Positions 27,319 through 36,591 of a stretch of DNA of 51,642 nucleotides are shown here, piece by piece (positions within the stretch are counted from its first letter, which is position 1; every line of letters starts with the position of its first letter). The notes under the pieces are model-generated. The model was given only the letters and a program-made list of their open reading frames with translations, was not told where the DNA came from and searched no databases. Source of the stretch: Psychrobacter sp. Pi2-1 (lineage in GTDB: Bacteria; Pseudomonadota; Gammaproteobacteria; Pseudomonadales; Moraxellaceae); assembly GCF_904846645.1 (NCBI RefSeq), contig NZ_CAJHBO010000020.1, forward strand, positions 1 through 51,642, written 5' to 3'. The translations under genes were made by a program, and so were the position numbers.

Positions 27319-27336
27319 GCGTATTAATTGTTCAGT

Positions 27337-27374
27337 AAAAAGGGCCAGATACTAAAAGTATTTGGCCTTTTTTT
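27337..27374 (+). terminator. Bidirectional terminator between yebC and ogt
   Basis: AAAAAGGGCCAGATACT pairs with AGTATTTGGCCTTTTTTT with one G-U pair and a 3-base loop, ending in seven T. The flanking genes converge. Confidence 0.92.
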
Positions 27375-27392
27375 ATTAAGATAGATTTAGTT

Positions 27393-27971
27393 TTACGTCC
27401 AACTTCCTTCTAATGATAGTAAATACTCTTTTTTATCTAGCCCGCCTGTATAGCCCCCAAGCTTACCATCGCTTGCAATGACTCGATGACAAGGCACAAT
27501 AATGCTAAAAGGGTTTTTGCCATTTGCCTGCGCAACTGCACGGAATCCCTTTGGACTGTTGACACGCTGCGCGAGTGTGGCATAGCTGATGGTTTCGCCA
27601 TACTCAATACCTTGTAGTGCCTGCCATACTCTTTGCTGGAACTCAGTACCCATAGAGAAGTCTAAAGGCAAATCCAATGTCTTACGTTTACCATCAGCAT
27701 AGTCTTTAAGTTGGGAAATCGTTGCTATTAACAATGCTTGAACAGGTTCATTTATGCTTAGGCTATTTTTATCTATAAAGGTAAAGTCTTCATCTGTCAG
27801 GCCATAGTACTTTTTAAGTTTGGGTACAGATTTTGAACTATGCCATGAGTTACCTGCCAGCAGCCAGTTGGCTTCAACAAGCATAGGCTGACCATGCTCG
27901 CTGGTATGCTCATTGACACGAGCAATCAATGTTAATCGATGTAACCCAAAGGCTGCTGTGGTAACTATCAT
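27393..27971 (-). CDS. ogt: Methylated-DNA--protein-cysteine methyltransferase
   Basis: Suicide repair enzyme that moves an alkyl group from O6-alkylguanine to its own cysteine. The 192-residue product has the active-site PCHRV with Cys161, the preceding ANGKNPFSIIVPCHRVI, and the helix-turn-helix ETISYATLAQRV. In the AVGxANG consensus a Gly is replaced by Ala (RAVAQANG). There is no AdaA-type zinc domain, so it fits Ogt rather than Ada. It is 54 bases downstream of ftsY on the same strand and may be cotranscribed. Confidence 0.94.
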   Translation of the reverse strand: MIVTTAAFGLHRLTLIARVNEHTSEHGQPMLVEANWLLAGNSWHSSKSVPKLKKYYGLTDEDFTFIDKNSLSINEPVQALLIATISQLKDYADGKRKTLDLPLDFSMGTEFQQRVWQALQGIEYGETISYATLAQRVNSPKGFRAVAQANGKNPFSIIVPCHRVIASDGKLGGYTGGLDKKEYLLSLEGSWT

Positions 27972-28025
27972 AGCGTCTACTTCCCTATTCTTCTAAAAAT
28001 GATTTACCAGATAAAACTGGCTCTC

Positions 28026-29405
28026 TTATTCTTTATCATCGGTCTCGAACAAAGCGGCGACAAATTGCTTCGGACTAAAAGAACGCAAGTCATCAATCGA
28101 CTCACCCACACCAATATATCGGATAGGCACATCTGTCGTTTCGGCAATATTAAATACCACGCCACCTTTAGCAGTACCGTCTAGTTTAGTAATAGTAATA
28201 CCTGTCAACGGCACAACTTTATTAAACAGCTCAACTTGGTTGATAGCATTTTGACCCGTGCCAGCATCCAGCACAATCATACCTTCATGCGGGGCACTTG
28301 GATCCGCTTTACGCATGACACGTACGACTTTCTCTAACTCTGCCATCAAATGTGTCTTGTTTTGCAGACGTCCAGCAGTATCGGCAATGAGCACATCGAT
28401 ATTCTTTGCTTTGGCTGATTGCATCGCATCAAAAATGACAGAAGCGCTGTCGGAACCATGACCTTGCGCTACCACTGGAATATGATTGCGCTCGCCCCAA
28501 ATCTGTAACTGCTCAGTAGCTGCCGCACGGAACGTATCGCCTGCTGCCAGCATAACTGATTTACCCTCGCCCTGTAGGCGCTTGGCAAGCTTACCGATCG
28601 TTGTGGTTTTCCCTACACCATTGACACCTACTACCAATATAACAAACGGCTTTTTGCTAGTATCAATCACCAATGGCTCAACTTTTGGCGTTAGGATATC
28701 AACCAACTCACTTTGCAATGCTTTATATAAAGAATGAGCATAGATCAGGTCACCACGATCTGTCTGCTCGGTGAGGCTCTTGATGATACGGTTCGTCGCG
28801 TTGACGCCAATATCGGCTACCAATAGTTGATCTTCGACTTCTTCTAATAGCTCGTCATCAATCTCCTTACCACCGATTAAGATACTGACCATCCCTTCGG
28901 CTAAGTTTTTGCGTGACTTACTGAGGCCCGTTTTCATACGGTTGAACCAGCTGCCCTTTTTCTTATTCTCTTTAGTCTCTTGTGATTCTGTAGCGGACTC
29001 TTTGCTAGTAGCTGCCTGTGCGTCATTGTCAGCCACTGGGTTTACGCTTGGCGTATCACCTAATTGCTCCTGCAATGGCATAGCAGGAATAGTCGACGCA
29101 GTATTAGTTCCACTTGTAGCGGCTGTCTCTGTAGCGCTTGAAAAGCTTTCAGAATTACCTTTAGGGACGTTATGCTCTTCTGTCATAACAATTGGTGTCG
29201 CTAAAGCAATATTGTTTGCAGCATCATTGCTAGAGACGTCTTGATTTACCGTACTGTCTTTTTGTAGAGCAACACTCTCTGTTTCATCAATAATGGGCAC
29301 AGATTGCACCGGTAGACTGGGTAAGGTAATATCATCGTCATCTAAGTCGTCAAGACCCGCATCAAGGTTAATGACTACGCGGTTACTGTTGTTTGGGTTG
29401 TTCAT
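28026..29405 (-). CDS. ftsY: Signal recognition particle receptor FtsY
   Basis: GTPase receptor that docks SRP-ribosome complexes at the inner membrane and delivers membrane proteins to the translocon. Residues 1-145 form the acidic, low-complexity A domain (many Asp, Glu, Ser, Thr), typical and poorly conserved. An N-terminal amphipathic basic segment KKKGSWFNRMKTG (148-160) starts the NG core. The G domain has GVNGVGKTT (260-268), DTAGR, and TKLDGTAKGG. The 459-residue length is usual. It is divergent from the exported-protein genes at 29700, 29915 and 31479, an association with M16 peptidases seen in pseudomonads. Confidence 0.97.
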   Translation of the reverse strand: MNNPNNSNRVVINLDAGLDDLDDDDITLPSLPVQSVPIIDETESVALQKDSTVNQDVSSNDAANNIALATPIVMTEEHNVPKGNSESFSSATETAATSGTNTASTIPAMPLQEQLGDTPSVNPVADNDAQAATSKESATESQETKENKKKGSWFNRMKTGLSKSRKNLAEGMVSILIGGKEIDDELLEEVEDQLLVADIGVNATNRIIKSLTEQTDRGDLIYAHSLYKALQSELVDILTPKVEPLVIDTSKKPFVILVVGVNGVGKTTTIGKLAKRLQGEGKSVMLAAGDTFRAAATEQLQIWGERNHIPVVAQGHGSDSASVIFDAMQSAKAKNIDVLIADTAGRLQNKTHLMAELEKVVRVMRKADPSAPHEGMIVLDAGTGQNAINQVELFNKVVPLTGITITKLDGTAKGGVVFNIAETTDVPIRYIGVGESIDDLRSFSPKQFVAALFETDDKE

Positions 29406-29699
29406 AAGTTTGCCCTAAAAGTTATCAAAATCAATTATTTGTTTATTGTTAATGGATTTATAGGTTGTCATCTGGCTACGAGCGACATGACATCTAATTT
29501 TGACCTATTTTAGCATAATTCAAGTCATGCTCAGCCCTTACCCTATTAGACTATCGTCAAAATTTATCTGTTTAAAAAATCACTCGATGATTTGAGAAAG
29601 TTTTGCTTAAGGTTTGGACACAAAATTCTGACCTGTTACTTGTCAGACTTCGCCTACTCTACCAAGACTTATTCGATAAATACTTATTAGGAATCCGTT

Positions 29700-29849
29700 A
29701 TGTCATTATTCTCTAAGCACTACAAAAAAATCAGCAGCATCAGTGTGGCTGTTTTATTAACGACGACTATATTGGTGGCGGGTTGCACCACGACGCAAGA
29801 GTTTAGACCGACTGCTAGTGTTATGGTTGGTGCTCAGACCTCTTTGTAA
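29700..29849 (+). CDS. Very short lipoprotein (49 residues), unknown function
   Basis: ATG at 29700 to TAA at 29847-29849 encodes 49 residues. The N-terminus has a basic n-region (KHYKK) and a hydrophobic stretch followed by the lipobox LVAGC with Cys29, leaving a mature peptide of 21 residues (CTTTQEFRPTASVMVGAQTS plus L). AGGAA sits about 8 bases before the ATG. It is 65 bases before the M16 lipoprotein gene on the same strand and may share its transcript. No family is recognised. The strong lipobox and ribosome site argue that it is real. Confidence 0.7.
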   Translation: MSLFSKHYKKISSISVAVLLTTTILVAGCTTTQEFRPTASVMVGAQTSL

Positions 29850-29914
29850 TGCCATTTATTACTATGATTAGCATTTAATTCTTCAGTTATTATTTTATAT
29901 AAGTAGACCATACC

Positions 29915-31411
29915 ATGTCATTGTCTTTACCTCTAGCAGCTGCGCCATTACGCATGGCTTGTGCCTTAGTAGTAGCAGCGTCACTTGCTGCATGTCAAAC
30001 CAATACGATACCTACTAACTCTGCAACCGCGACAAGCTCAATCACAACAGATAGCTCGGCTCAAAACATATCAGATGAAAATAAAACGAGCAAAGACACA
30101 CAGCCGTCTGAGTTGACAATGGACATGTCAGGTCGACATGAATATCAGTTAGAAAACGGTCTAAAAGTCGTTATAAAAGAAGACCACCGTGCCCCAGTCG
30201 CTATGACACAAATCTGGTACCGAGTGGGCTCGGCAGATGAGCCTCTTGATAAAGGTGGTATCTCTCACTTGCTTGAGCACATGATGTTTAAGGGCACGAC
30301 CAATGTCTCTAGTGATGATTATGAGCGGCTAATTGCTAAGTTTGGCGGCGTCAACAATGCCTTTACCAGCTATGACTATACCGGATACTACGAGCTGTTC
30401 CCTGCCAATCGTATGCCATTAGCGTTAGAGCTTGAAGCAGATCGCATGAAAAACCTTATATTCGATGACAAAGAATTTGCCAAAGAGCATCAAGTGGTCA
30501 TGGAAGAGCGTCGCCAACGTACTGATGACAATCCCCTTGCCAAAGCGTATGAGTCATTTCGTCTGCTGGCCTTACCTGACAGCCCAAAAGGTGAATCTGT
30601 CATTGGACCTATGAGCGAGCTAGAATCGATCAAACTTTCAGATTTAAAAGACTGGTATAAGACATGGTATGCACCAAATAATGCAACGTTAGTCATCGTC
30701 GGCGACGTGCAACCACAGGAAGTACTCACTCAAGTCAAACGTTACTTTGGTGATTTAGAAAAAAGTGACCTACCCAAACGTACTTCTGTGACTCAAAAAG
30801 GCTTCCGTGGTTATCAAAAGGTAGACTCTGAGCAAGCCGTACAAGTACCCGTTCTACTGATGGGTTACAACGTGCCAAGCCTTGCCACGGCAGGCACCAA
30901 CAATGAAAAACAAGCTTATGCCCTGTCACTTGCGCAAGATGTGCTCGATGGCGGCTTATCTGCACGCTTAGAGAGTCGACTGATACGTGAGCAAGGTCTG
31001 CTTACCACGGTTGGTACTTCTTACGACTTGTTAGATCGCGGAGATGGGCTGTTTTTAATACAAGCAACACCTCGTGAAGGCGTCAGCTTAGAGCAAGCAC
31101 AACAAGCCATAACCTCAGAAATAGAAAAGTTAAAAACCGATCCGATTGCCGATGACGAAATCAGTCGTGCCAAGACTAATACGGTTACTGGTTTGATCTA
31201 TGCACAAGACAGCATGGAAGGACAGGCACGTATGATTGGCTCGTTACAATCTATCGGTCTAGATGACAGACTGCTTGCTAAACTGCCAACTAAGCTCGAC
31301 GGTATCAGTGTGGCTGACATTCAGGCTGCCAGCAAAAAATATTTGGTCAAAGACAACTTGACGGTGATGCATGTCGTGCCACCTAAAGACAGTAAAACCC
31401 CAGCGAAATAG
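29915..31411 (+). CDS. M16-family zinc metallopeptidase, lipoprotein (catalytic subunit)
   Basis: A 498-residue envelope peptidase. Residues 1-26 are a lipoprotein signal ending in the lipobox LAAC, so the mature protein starts at Cys27. The inverted zinc motif HLLEH (118-122) is intact, with the downstream third ligand Glu in the ELEADRM to EERRQ region. Residues 75-500 form the tandem M16 domains. The next gene is an M16-fold partner without zinc ligands, the usual two-component arrangement. Its substrate is unknown; M16 peptidases degrade unfolded peptides or process envelope proteins. Confidence 0.93.
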   Translation: MSLSLPLAAAPLRMACALVVAASLAACQTNTIPTNSATATSSITTDSSAQNISDENKTSKDTQPSELTMDMSGRHEYQLENGLKVVIKEDHRAPVAMTQIWYRVGSADEPLDKGGISHLLEHMMFKGTTNVSSDDYERLIAKFGGVNNAFTSYDYTGYYELFPANRMPLALELEADRMKNLIFDDKEFAKEHQVVMEERRQRTDDNPLAKAYESFRLLALPDSPKGESVIGPMSELESIKLSDLKDWYKTWYAPNNATLVIVGDVQPQEVLTQVKRYFGDLEKSDLPKRTSVTQKGFRGYQKVDSEQAVQVPVLLMGYNVPSLATAGTNNEKQAYALSLAQDVLDGGLSARLESRLIREQGLLTTVGTSYDLLDRGDGLFLIQATPREGVSLEQAQQAITSEIEKLKTDPIADDEISRAKTNTVTGLIYAQDSMEGQARMIGSLQSIGLDDRLLAKLPTKLDGISVADIQAASKKYLVKDNLTVMHVVPPKDSKTPAK

Positions 31412-31478
31412 TCGCTGCCTATTATCAAACGTCTCATAAAAATGGCCATAGCACCGTATTCTTAATAAGAAGAAACTC

Positions 31479-33056
31479 ATGATTCAGAATAAATACGACT
31501 CTAAAGCAAAACCAAAATCTTTTAAAACTGCTTCAGCCTCTATAAGAAGCACTATCGCATCTAAAAAGGGATCTTATCTCAGTGCTAGCGTAATTTTTGC
31601 TTTTGGTATCTTGGCTACTACTGCTCAAGCTGATACAACAGCTGCTGAAGATTACCGCTCACCTGCTGCAGTCGATGCAAGTGCGCCAATTGCTGCCTTA
31701 TCTAAGCTAACCAGCTTAGACGATAACAAGCCCTTAAAAGTCACCGTGCCAACCATTCAACAGTTTAAGACCAAGTCTGGCGTACCTGTTATGTTTGTAC
31801 AAACGACCACCTTGCCAATCGTCGATGTTGATTTGCGTTTTAATGCTGGTAGCGCACGTGATGGTAGTATCAAAAAGGATGGTTTTGGTATTGCGAATAT
31901 GACAGCGACGATGCTCGAACAGGGCTCAAAAAGCTTAGATGAAAACGCATTTACACGTGCAGTGGAAACGTTGGGCATTAATCTAAGCAGTAGTGCCTAT
32001 AAGGATATGTTTATCGTTTCACTGCGTAGCTTATCTGATGATAAGCATCTCCTGCCAGCCATTGATTTAATGACACAGATGGTGAGTGAGCCTACGTTTG
32101 ACGAGCAAGTTTTAGCTCGCAATAAAGCAAGACTGTTGGTAGGTCTGCAGCAACAAAAACAAGATCCCAATAGCCTAGCCAGTATCGCTTTCAATGATGC
32201 TTTGTACGGTATTCACCCTTACGCGCATCCATCAGTCGGCACGCTAGAAAGCGTTCCTACGATTGAGAAACAACAACTGATAGACTTTAAAAACAGATAT
32301 CTGGTAGCAGCAAACGCGTCTGTTGCTATGACCGGCAACCTGACATTAGCACAAGCCAAAAAACTGGCAGAAGACATCACTGCTAAATTGCCTACTGGCC
32401 AAGCTGCCACTGATTTACCTGAGCCGAAACCGCTTACTAAAGCGCAGTACGTTCATATTCCATTTCCAAGCACTCAAACCACTGTACTCATGGGACAACT
32501 CGGTAGCAAACGAGCTACCGACCCAATAGCACAGCAGCAGCAGACTAACTTTGCTGTTGGAAACGAAGTCATGGCAGGCAGTGACTTTAATGCGCGGCTA
32601 ATGACGGAGGTAAGACAAAACCTTGGCTATACTTATGGAATCTCAGGGTCGATGAATCCCATGCTCTCTCGAGGTCCCTACCAGATTGGTTTTTCGACAC
32701 GTAATGACAAGGCACGTGCGGCCATTGATGCAAGCTTAGATGTTATCAATGAAACGCTGGACAAGGGCATTACTAATGATGAGATGCGCCTGACTACAGA
32801 TAATTTGAAAAACAGCTTCCCGATGGGATTTGCAAGCAATGCTGGTATTAACGGCTTACTCGGAATGATGAATTTTTACCAATTACCGAATAATTACTTA
32901 GCTGACTATACCAATCGCATTGATCAAGTCACTCTTTCAGAGGTCAATCAAACCATGCGAGATACGCTAAAACCTGATAACTTTTTGATAGTTACGGTTG
33001 GGCAAGAAGATCCGTGGAAAGAAAATAAAGCGGCAAAAAAAACCAGTAAGAAATAA
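31479..33056 (+). CDS. M16-fold protein without zinc ligands (partner subunit)
   Basis: A 525-residue exported protein following the catalytic M16 gene by 67 bases. The long N-terminus has a basic n-region (about 1-35) and a hydrophobic segment ending ATTAQA, then D, a signal peptidase I site. The M16 fold is apparent, but at the position of HxxEH the sequence reads FGIANMTATMLEQG, so no zinc site. Later segments YTYGISGSMNP and TVGQED match the substrate-binding half of M16 proteins. It probably pairs with the upstream product in the periplasm. Confidence 0.9.
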   Translation: MIQNKYDSKAKPKSFKTASASIRSTIASKKGSYLSASVIFAFGILATTAQADTTAAEDYRSPAAVDASAPIAALSKLTSLDDNKPLKVTVPTIQQFKTKSGVPVMFVQTTTLPIVDVDLRFNAGSARDGSIKKDGFGIANMTATMLEQGSKSLDENAFTRAVETLGINLSSSAYKDMFIVSLRSLSDDKHLLPAIDLMTQMVSEPTFDEQVLARNKARLLVGLQQQKQDPNSLASIAFNDALYGIHPYAHPSVGTLESVPTIEKQQLIDFKNRYLVAANASVAMTGNLTLAQAKKLAEDITAKLPTGQAATDLPEPKPLTKAQYVHIPFPSTQTTVLMGQLGSKRATDPIAQQQQTNFAVGNEVMAGSDFNARLMTEVRQNLGYTYGISGSMNPMLSRGPYQIGFSTRNDKARAAIDASLDVINETLDKGITNDEMRLTTDNLKNSFPMGFASNAGINGLLGMMNFYQLPNNYLADYTNRIDQVTLSEVNQTMRDTLKPDNFLIVTVGQEDPWKENKAAKKTSKK

Positions 33057-33207
33057 GTTGCTAGGAAAGTAGTTTAGAAAAGTTAAGGCTCATTAATTTT
33101 GTGAACGTATTATAAGTGGTAAAGAATACTGCTTATAATATGTCCATTTAAATATTTGAATTACTATGATGCATTAATAAGAAGCAGAACATTCTTAATG
33201 CTAGGCA

Positions 33208-33783
33208 TTAGGAATGCTTGGCGTCAGAAATTTTTAGCGCAACATCATAGACAAAATGCTCAGGCTTATGGGTAGCCCCGTTATAGCTTAAACGGATAAC
33301 ATGCTTATCATAAGACGTCACTTTATAATTACCATTGGCAAAGTTATGTAGCGTCGGCACAATTAATAGCGCTTCTATTTGACGGTCATCTACTTTAACA
33401 TTGAGGCGCTGACCCTCTCGCGGATATAAAAAATAATCACAGTAGTCATTTACCATGACCTCTGATATGCGTTCGATAACCTGATTACCCGTTTCTTCTT
33501 GAATTAATTTTGGACAGACATCAGAGCGCTTAGAGGCCAAACGAGCGTAAGAGTTCTTGATACTATCTTCTATCTCTTTAGAGCTTTGTATATGTCTATC
33601 AGACTTATCCGTTACTATCATACTATTCTCAGAAGACATCTCTGTACTACACGCACTAATCAGTAATGCCGACATAAGTGCAGAAGTAAACAAAGCACCA
33701 TACTTATAGTTCGAGTGCAAAAAACTTTGCTTCTCGTTATTTAATTTATGATAGTTTTTCATTGTCGAGCGCTGATTTTTCAT
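33208..33783 (-). CDS. Putative lipoprotein, unknown function
   Basis: A 191-residue protein I do not recognise. A hydrophobic stretch (residues 29-43) is followed by ISAC, a lipobox with Cys45, after an unusually long basic n-region; the ATG eight codons downstream (M8) would shorten it. The mature part is polar with two further cysteines in motifs DVCPK and NDYCDYF. The C-terminal half looks beta-rich (VTSYDKHVIRLSYNG). It stands alone on the minus strand downstream of the M16 pair. Confidence 0.65.
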   Translation of the reverse strand: MKNQRSTMKNYHKLNNEKQSFLHSNYKYGALFTSALMSALLISACSTEMSSENSMIVTDKSDRHIQSSKEIEDSIKNSYARLASKRSDVCPKLIQEETGNQVIERISEVMVNDYCDYFLYPREGQRLNVKVDDRQIEALLIVPTLHNFANGNYKVTSYDKHVIRLSYNGATHKPEHFVYDVALKISDAKHS

Positions 33784-34051
33784 AGTTTTCGCTTAAAGTA
33801 AATTTGGTGGTTTTCTTTATAAGCCATGAAAATATAAAGGCGATTGATAACACATATTATTAAAGCATATTTTTTAAAGACCAAACAAATTTTTAATGAA
33901 CTCATGCGTCTAACGTATGAATCCTACCAGATAATTACGAAATTATTATTTTTAGTAAGCATTGGAATAGTATATATAAAAATGAATATATATCTAGTGT
34001 TATCTCGGTTAACTTTATATTTATTCGAACTTTCGATTCTTCATAAATCAA

Positions 34052-34999
34052 TTAATAGCGGCAAGAAGAGGAACTACTAGCGTGATTGAATCCCCACTTA
34101 CGATAACCGTCAGTATCTAAATGAATAGCCCCTGTCGCATATAATCCTAAGCCAAAATTATAAGGCTGTCCTTGATACTGCCAAAACTGACATAAGCCAT
34201 CATGCATGGTACTCAAACGCCATAGATTGTCTTCATACTCAGGCACCCAGATATCCATAGCACTTGCATTCATATGCTTACTACTGTCTGCCCCGCCTGC
34301 ACAGTCATTCAAACCCGGGTTACGATATACCGAACGTATCTCACTGCTGAGTGGTAAAATACCTTGGTTTTTCAACTCACTATAAAGGCGCAATGTTGGT
34401 ACAATGTTAGACCATAGCTCTTGAGGTGGCAATTGATACGGCTCATACCCGCATTTACTCCAACTACGGGCAGTCGTCAGCAGTTGCGATAATGGCGGTA
34501 CATTCTGTGACCCGACTCGTGCGCTGAGATAGCGTTCGTACTCTGCTACTTGTCTGGCACGATAGCTATTGCTATTTAACCATGCATTAAAGTCCATACT
34601 CATAGAATCGTTATAAGCACCATTATAGGTGTTGTTTGCTGTACTATAAGTAGTACCGCGTCTCACTACATTCACACGTTTGTTTTCTTCAATGGACAAC
34701 CTAGCATCAATCTCGAAATCACGCTGTTTTTGTACAATCAAGTTTTGCATACTGTCGCCACTTGATGCATTCGCACCACTCAACATGGTGACACCAGGAC
34801 GCTGATTTGAGCTGTTGGTAGAGGGCGTTATATAAGCATTACTATTATTGCTTGTACTGCTACTTTGACGTATTTGAATACGGCGTTCACTATCATTACT
34901 GATGATAACGGCATGAGCACTGACACTGCCAGCACATAGGATAAGGGTGATAATAGGTTGGCAAATTTGCCTATACGCATGGATTTTTGATTTTATCAT
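34052..34999 (-). CDS. M15-like (D,D-carboxypeptidase-fold) exported protein
   Basis: A 315-residue secreted protein. Residues 1-30 are a signal peptide ending SAHA. Residues 31-150 are Asn/Ser/Tyr-rich and low in complexity. The C-terminal 120 residues match the M15 zinc peptidase pattern: SSKHMNASAMDIW gives the first His and the Asp ligand, and GAIHLDTDGYRKWG the second His. YRNPGLNDCAGGADSS precedes, as in M15_3 (VanY-like) domains. It therefore probably cleaves peptidoglycan stem peptides in the periplasm. It is divergent from rodA. Confidence 0.8.
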   Translation of the reverse strand: MIKSKIHAYRQICQPIITLILCAGSVSAHAVIISNDSERRIQIRQSSSTSNNSNAYITPSTNSSNQRPGVTMLSGANASSGDSMQNLIVQKQRDFEIDARLSIEENKRVNVVRRGTTYSTANNTYNGAYNDSMSMDFNAWLNSNSYRARQVAEYERYLSARVGSQNVPPLSQLLTTARSWSKCGYEPYQLPPQELWSNIVPTLRLYSELKNQGILPLSSEIRSVYRNPGLNDCAGGADSSKHMNASAMDIWVPEYEDNLWRLSTMHDGLCQFWQYQGQPYNFGLGLYATGAIHLDTDGYRKWGFNHASSSSSCRY

Positions 35000-35192
35000 T
35001 GCAAGAAACTACCGCTAAAAACGTTTTATCGATACTATCAAATTTTCAACAAGCAGGCTAAACTATCGCTTCTAATTTGAAGTCCAATATTGATAATTAA
35101 CACTTATCCTTACAACTTTTATAATTGAGTGACTTTATTATTATTTGTGAATTATATAGCCATTGCGTGCTCGCATATTTTTATTAAAGTCG

Positions 35193-35230
35193 GTACTTTT
35201 AAGTACGCTTCTCATCATTATTTATAATGA
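35193..35230. promoter_or_regulatory. Two adjacent palindromes upstream of rodA
   Basis: GTACTT-TT-AAGTAC at 35193-35206 and TCATTAT-TT-ATAATGA at 35215-35230 are both perfect inverted repeats, 8 bases apart, 54 bases before the rodA start, between two divergent wall genes. Either could be an operator pair or small hairpins. No T-run follows, so neither looks like a terminator. Confidence 0.4.
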
Positions 35231-35283
35231 GATAATTTATTTAGTACTTCCCTCCTACACCAATTGTTAGCCAAATTCTGCCT

Positions 35284-36426
35284 ATGTCTTCTAACCCGCA
35301 ATATCGTTTTTCACGTCAGAGCCATCATTTGGGTCAAGGTCATGCACCGACACTATGGCAACGCATTCATATCGACCCATGGTTAACTTTACTGTTGTTG
35401 ACGGTTTGTTGCATTGGTCTGACGATTCTATACAGCGCTGCAAGCCAAGATATTGGTATGGTTATTCGCCAAATGGTCAGTTATGGTGTGGCATTCACTG
35501 TGATGTTTACCATGGCGCAGATACCGCCCAGTCTCTATCGTACTTTCACGCCCATATTTTATGTCTTAGGGCTTATATTATTGGTATTGGTAGATATTAT
35601 CGGTGAAGTACGTATGGGTGCTCAGCGCTGGATCAATTTGCCTGGGTTCGGTAGTGTGCAGCCTTCAGAGTTTATGAAACTGGGCATGCCAATGATGTGT
35701 GCTTGGTTTTTGTCTAAGCGTGATTTGCCACCGTCAGCGTCTAGCATTGCTATTACCTTGGCATTGATCATTGTACCTGTACTATTAATTGCTAAAGAGC
35801 CCGATCTTGGTACATCCCTACTGGTCGCTGCTAGTGGTATATTTGTACTTTTCTTAGCAGGCCTTTCATGGCGTTTAATCTCTGCTGCTGTAATTTTGGC
35901 TGTACCGTTTATAGCATTTGCTTGGAACTTTTTACTCCACGACTATCAGCGTACGCGAGTCTTGACACTCCTTAATCCTGAAGCAGATGTACAAGGTGCT
36001 GGGTGGAACATCATTCAATCGAAGACAGCCATTGGTTCTGGTGGTCTTACTGGAAAAGGTTATCTGGAGGGCACGCAGTCACACCTACATTTCCTACCAG
36101 AAGGCCATACTGACTTTATCATTGCCGCCTTCTCCGAGGAGTTTGGTTTACTCGGTGTGATGCTACTGATGTTCATTTATTTCTGCCTTTTATCACGCGC
36201 CTTATATATCGCTTTCACCCATCCTGACGTTTACAGCAGATTGTTGGCTGGTGCTATCGCTATGTCTTTCTTTGTTTATATATTCGTCAATGTCGGCATG
36301 GTTGGCGGTATTTTGCCTGTCGTAGGTGTTCCACTACCATTCATTAGTTATGGGGGTACGGCTATCGTCACCTTGATGGCAGGATTTGGCTTGCTCATGT
36401 CTATCCATACACATAAATCCGGCTAA
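35284..36426 (+). CDS. rodA: Rod-shape peptidoglycan glycosyltransferase RodA
   Basis: SEDS-family lipid II polymerase that acts with a class B PBP in lateral wall synthesis. The 380-residue protein has about ten membrane helices and the SEDS signatures QRWINLPGFGSVQPSEFMK and GHTDFIIAAFSEEFG, as well as PLPFISYGGT near the C-terminus. The partner mrdA (PBP2) gene is not in the window. A short cytoplasmic N-terminus precedes the first helix at about residue 32. Its assignment to RodA rather than FtsW rests on the FGSVQPSEF form and nearby rlpA-like gene; no ftsZ or mur cluster is adjacent. Confidence 0.93.
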   Translation: MSSNPQYRFSRQSHHLGQGHAPTLWQRIHIDPWLTLLLLTVCCIGLTILYSAASQDIGMVIRQMVSYGVAFTVMFTMAQIPPSLYRTFTPIFYVLGLILLVLVDIIGEVRMGAQRWINLPGFGSVQPSEFMKLGMPMMCAWFLSKRDLPPSASSIAITLALIIVPVLLIAKEPDLGTSLLVAASGIFVLFLAGLSWRLISAAVILAVPFIAFAWNFLLHDYQRTRVLTLLNPEADVQGAGWNIIQSKTAIGSGGLTGKGYLEGTQSHLHFLPEGHTDFIIAAFSEEFGLLGVMLLMFIYFCLLSRALYIAFTHPDVYSRLLAGAIAMSFFVYIFVNVGMVGGILPVVGVPLPFISYGGTAIVTLMAGFGLLMSIHTHKSG

Positions 36427-36541
36427 TTTGTATAAGATACTTTCTGTATAATTCGTCTTTCGAGTAAGTCATTGTAATAACTATGGTAGTACCATTAAGA
36501 TAAATTGTTTTGTATTACCCATGGTTCGATAAAAGACAATG

Positions 36542-36591
36542 AGCTATAGCGCGAAGAAGAATTTCTTTCTGAGCGCTATGGCTTTTTTATT
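36542..36591 (+). terminator. Terminator downstream of rodA
   Basis: AGCTATAGCGC (36542-36552) pairs with GCGCTATGGCT (36573-36583) with one G-U pair, with an inner AGAA/TTCT stem, followed by TTTTTATTTT. It is 115 bases after the rodA stop. Confidence 0.85.

Noticed and set aside
29577..29593. AAATCA-TGATTT inverted repeat between ftsY and the small lipoprotein
   Set aside because: It has a T-run only on the minus strand, upstream of ftsY, where a terminator makes no sense. It is probably a chance AT-rich repeat.
33844..34080. 78-codon plus-strand ORF
   Set aside because: Very AT-rich, with no ribosome site, and overlaps the end of the M15-like gene. It looks like chance.
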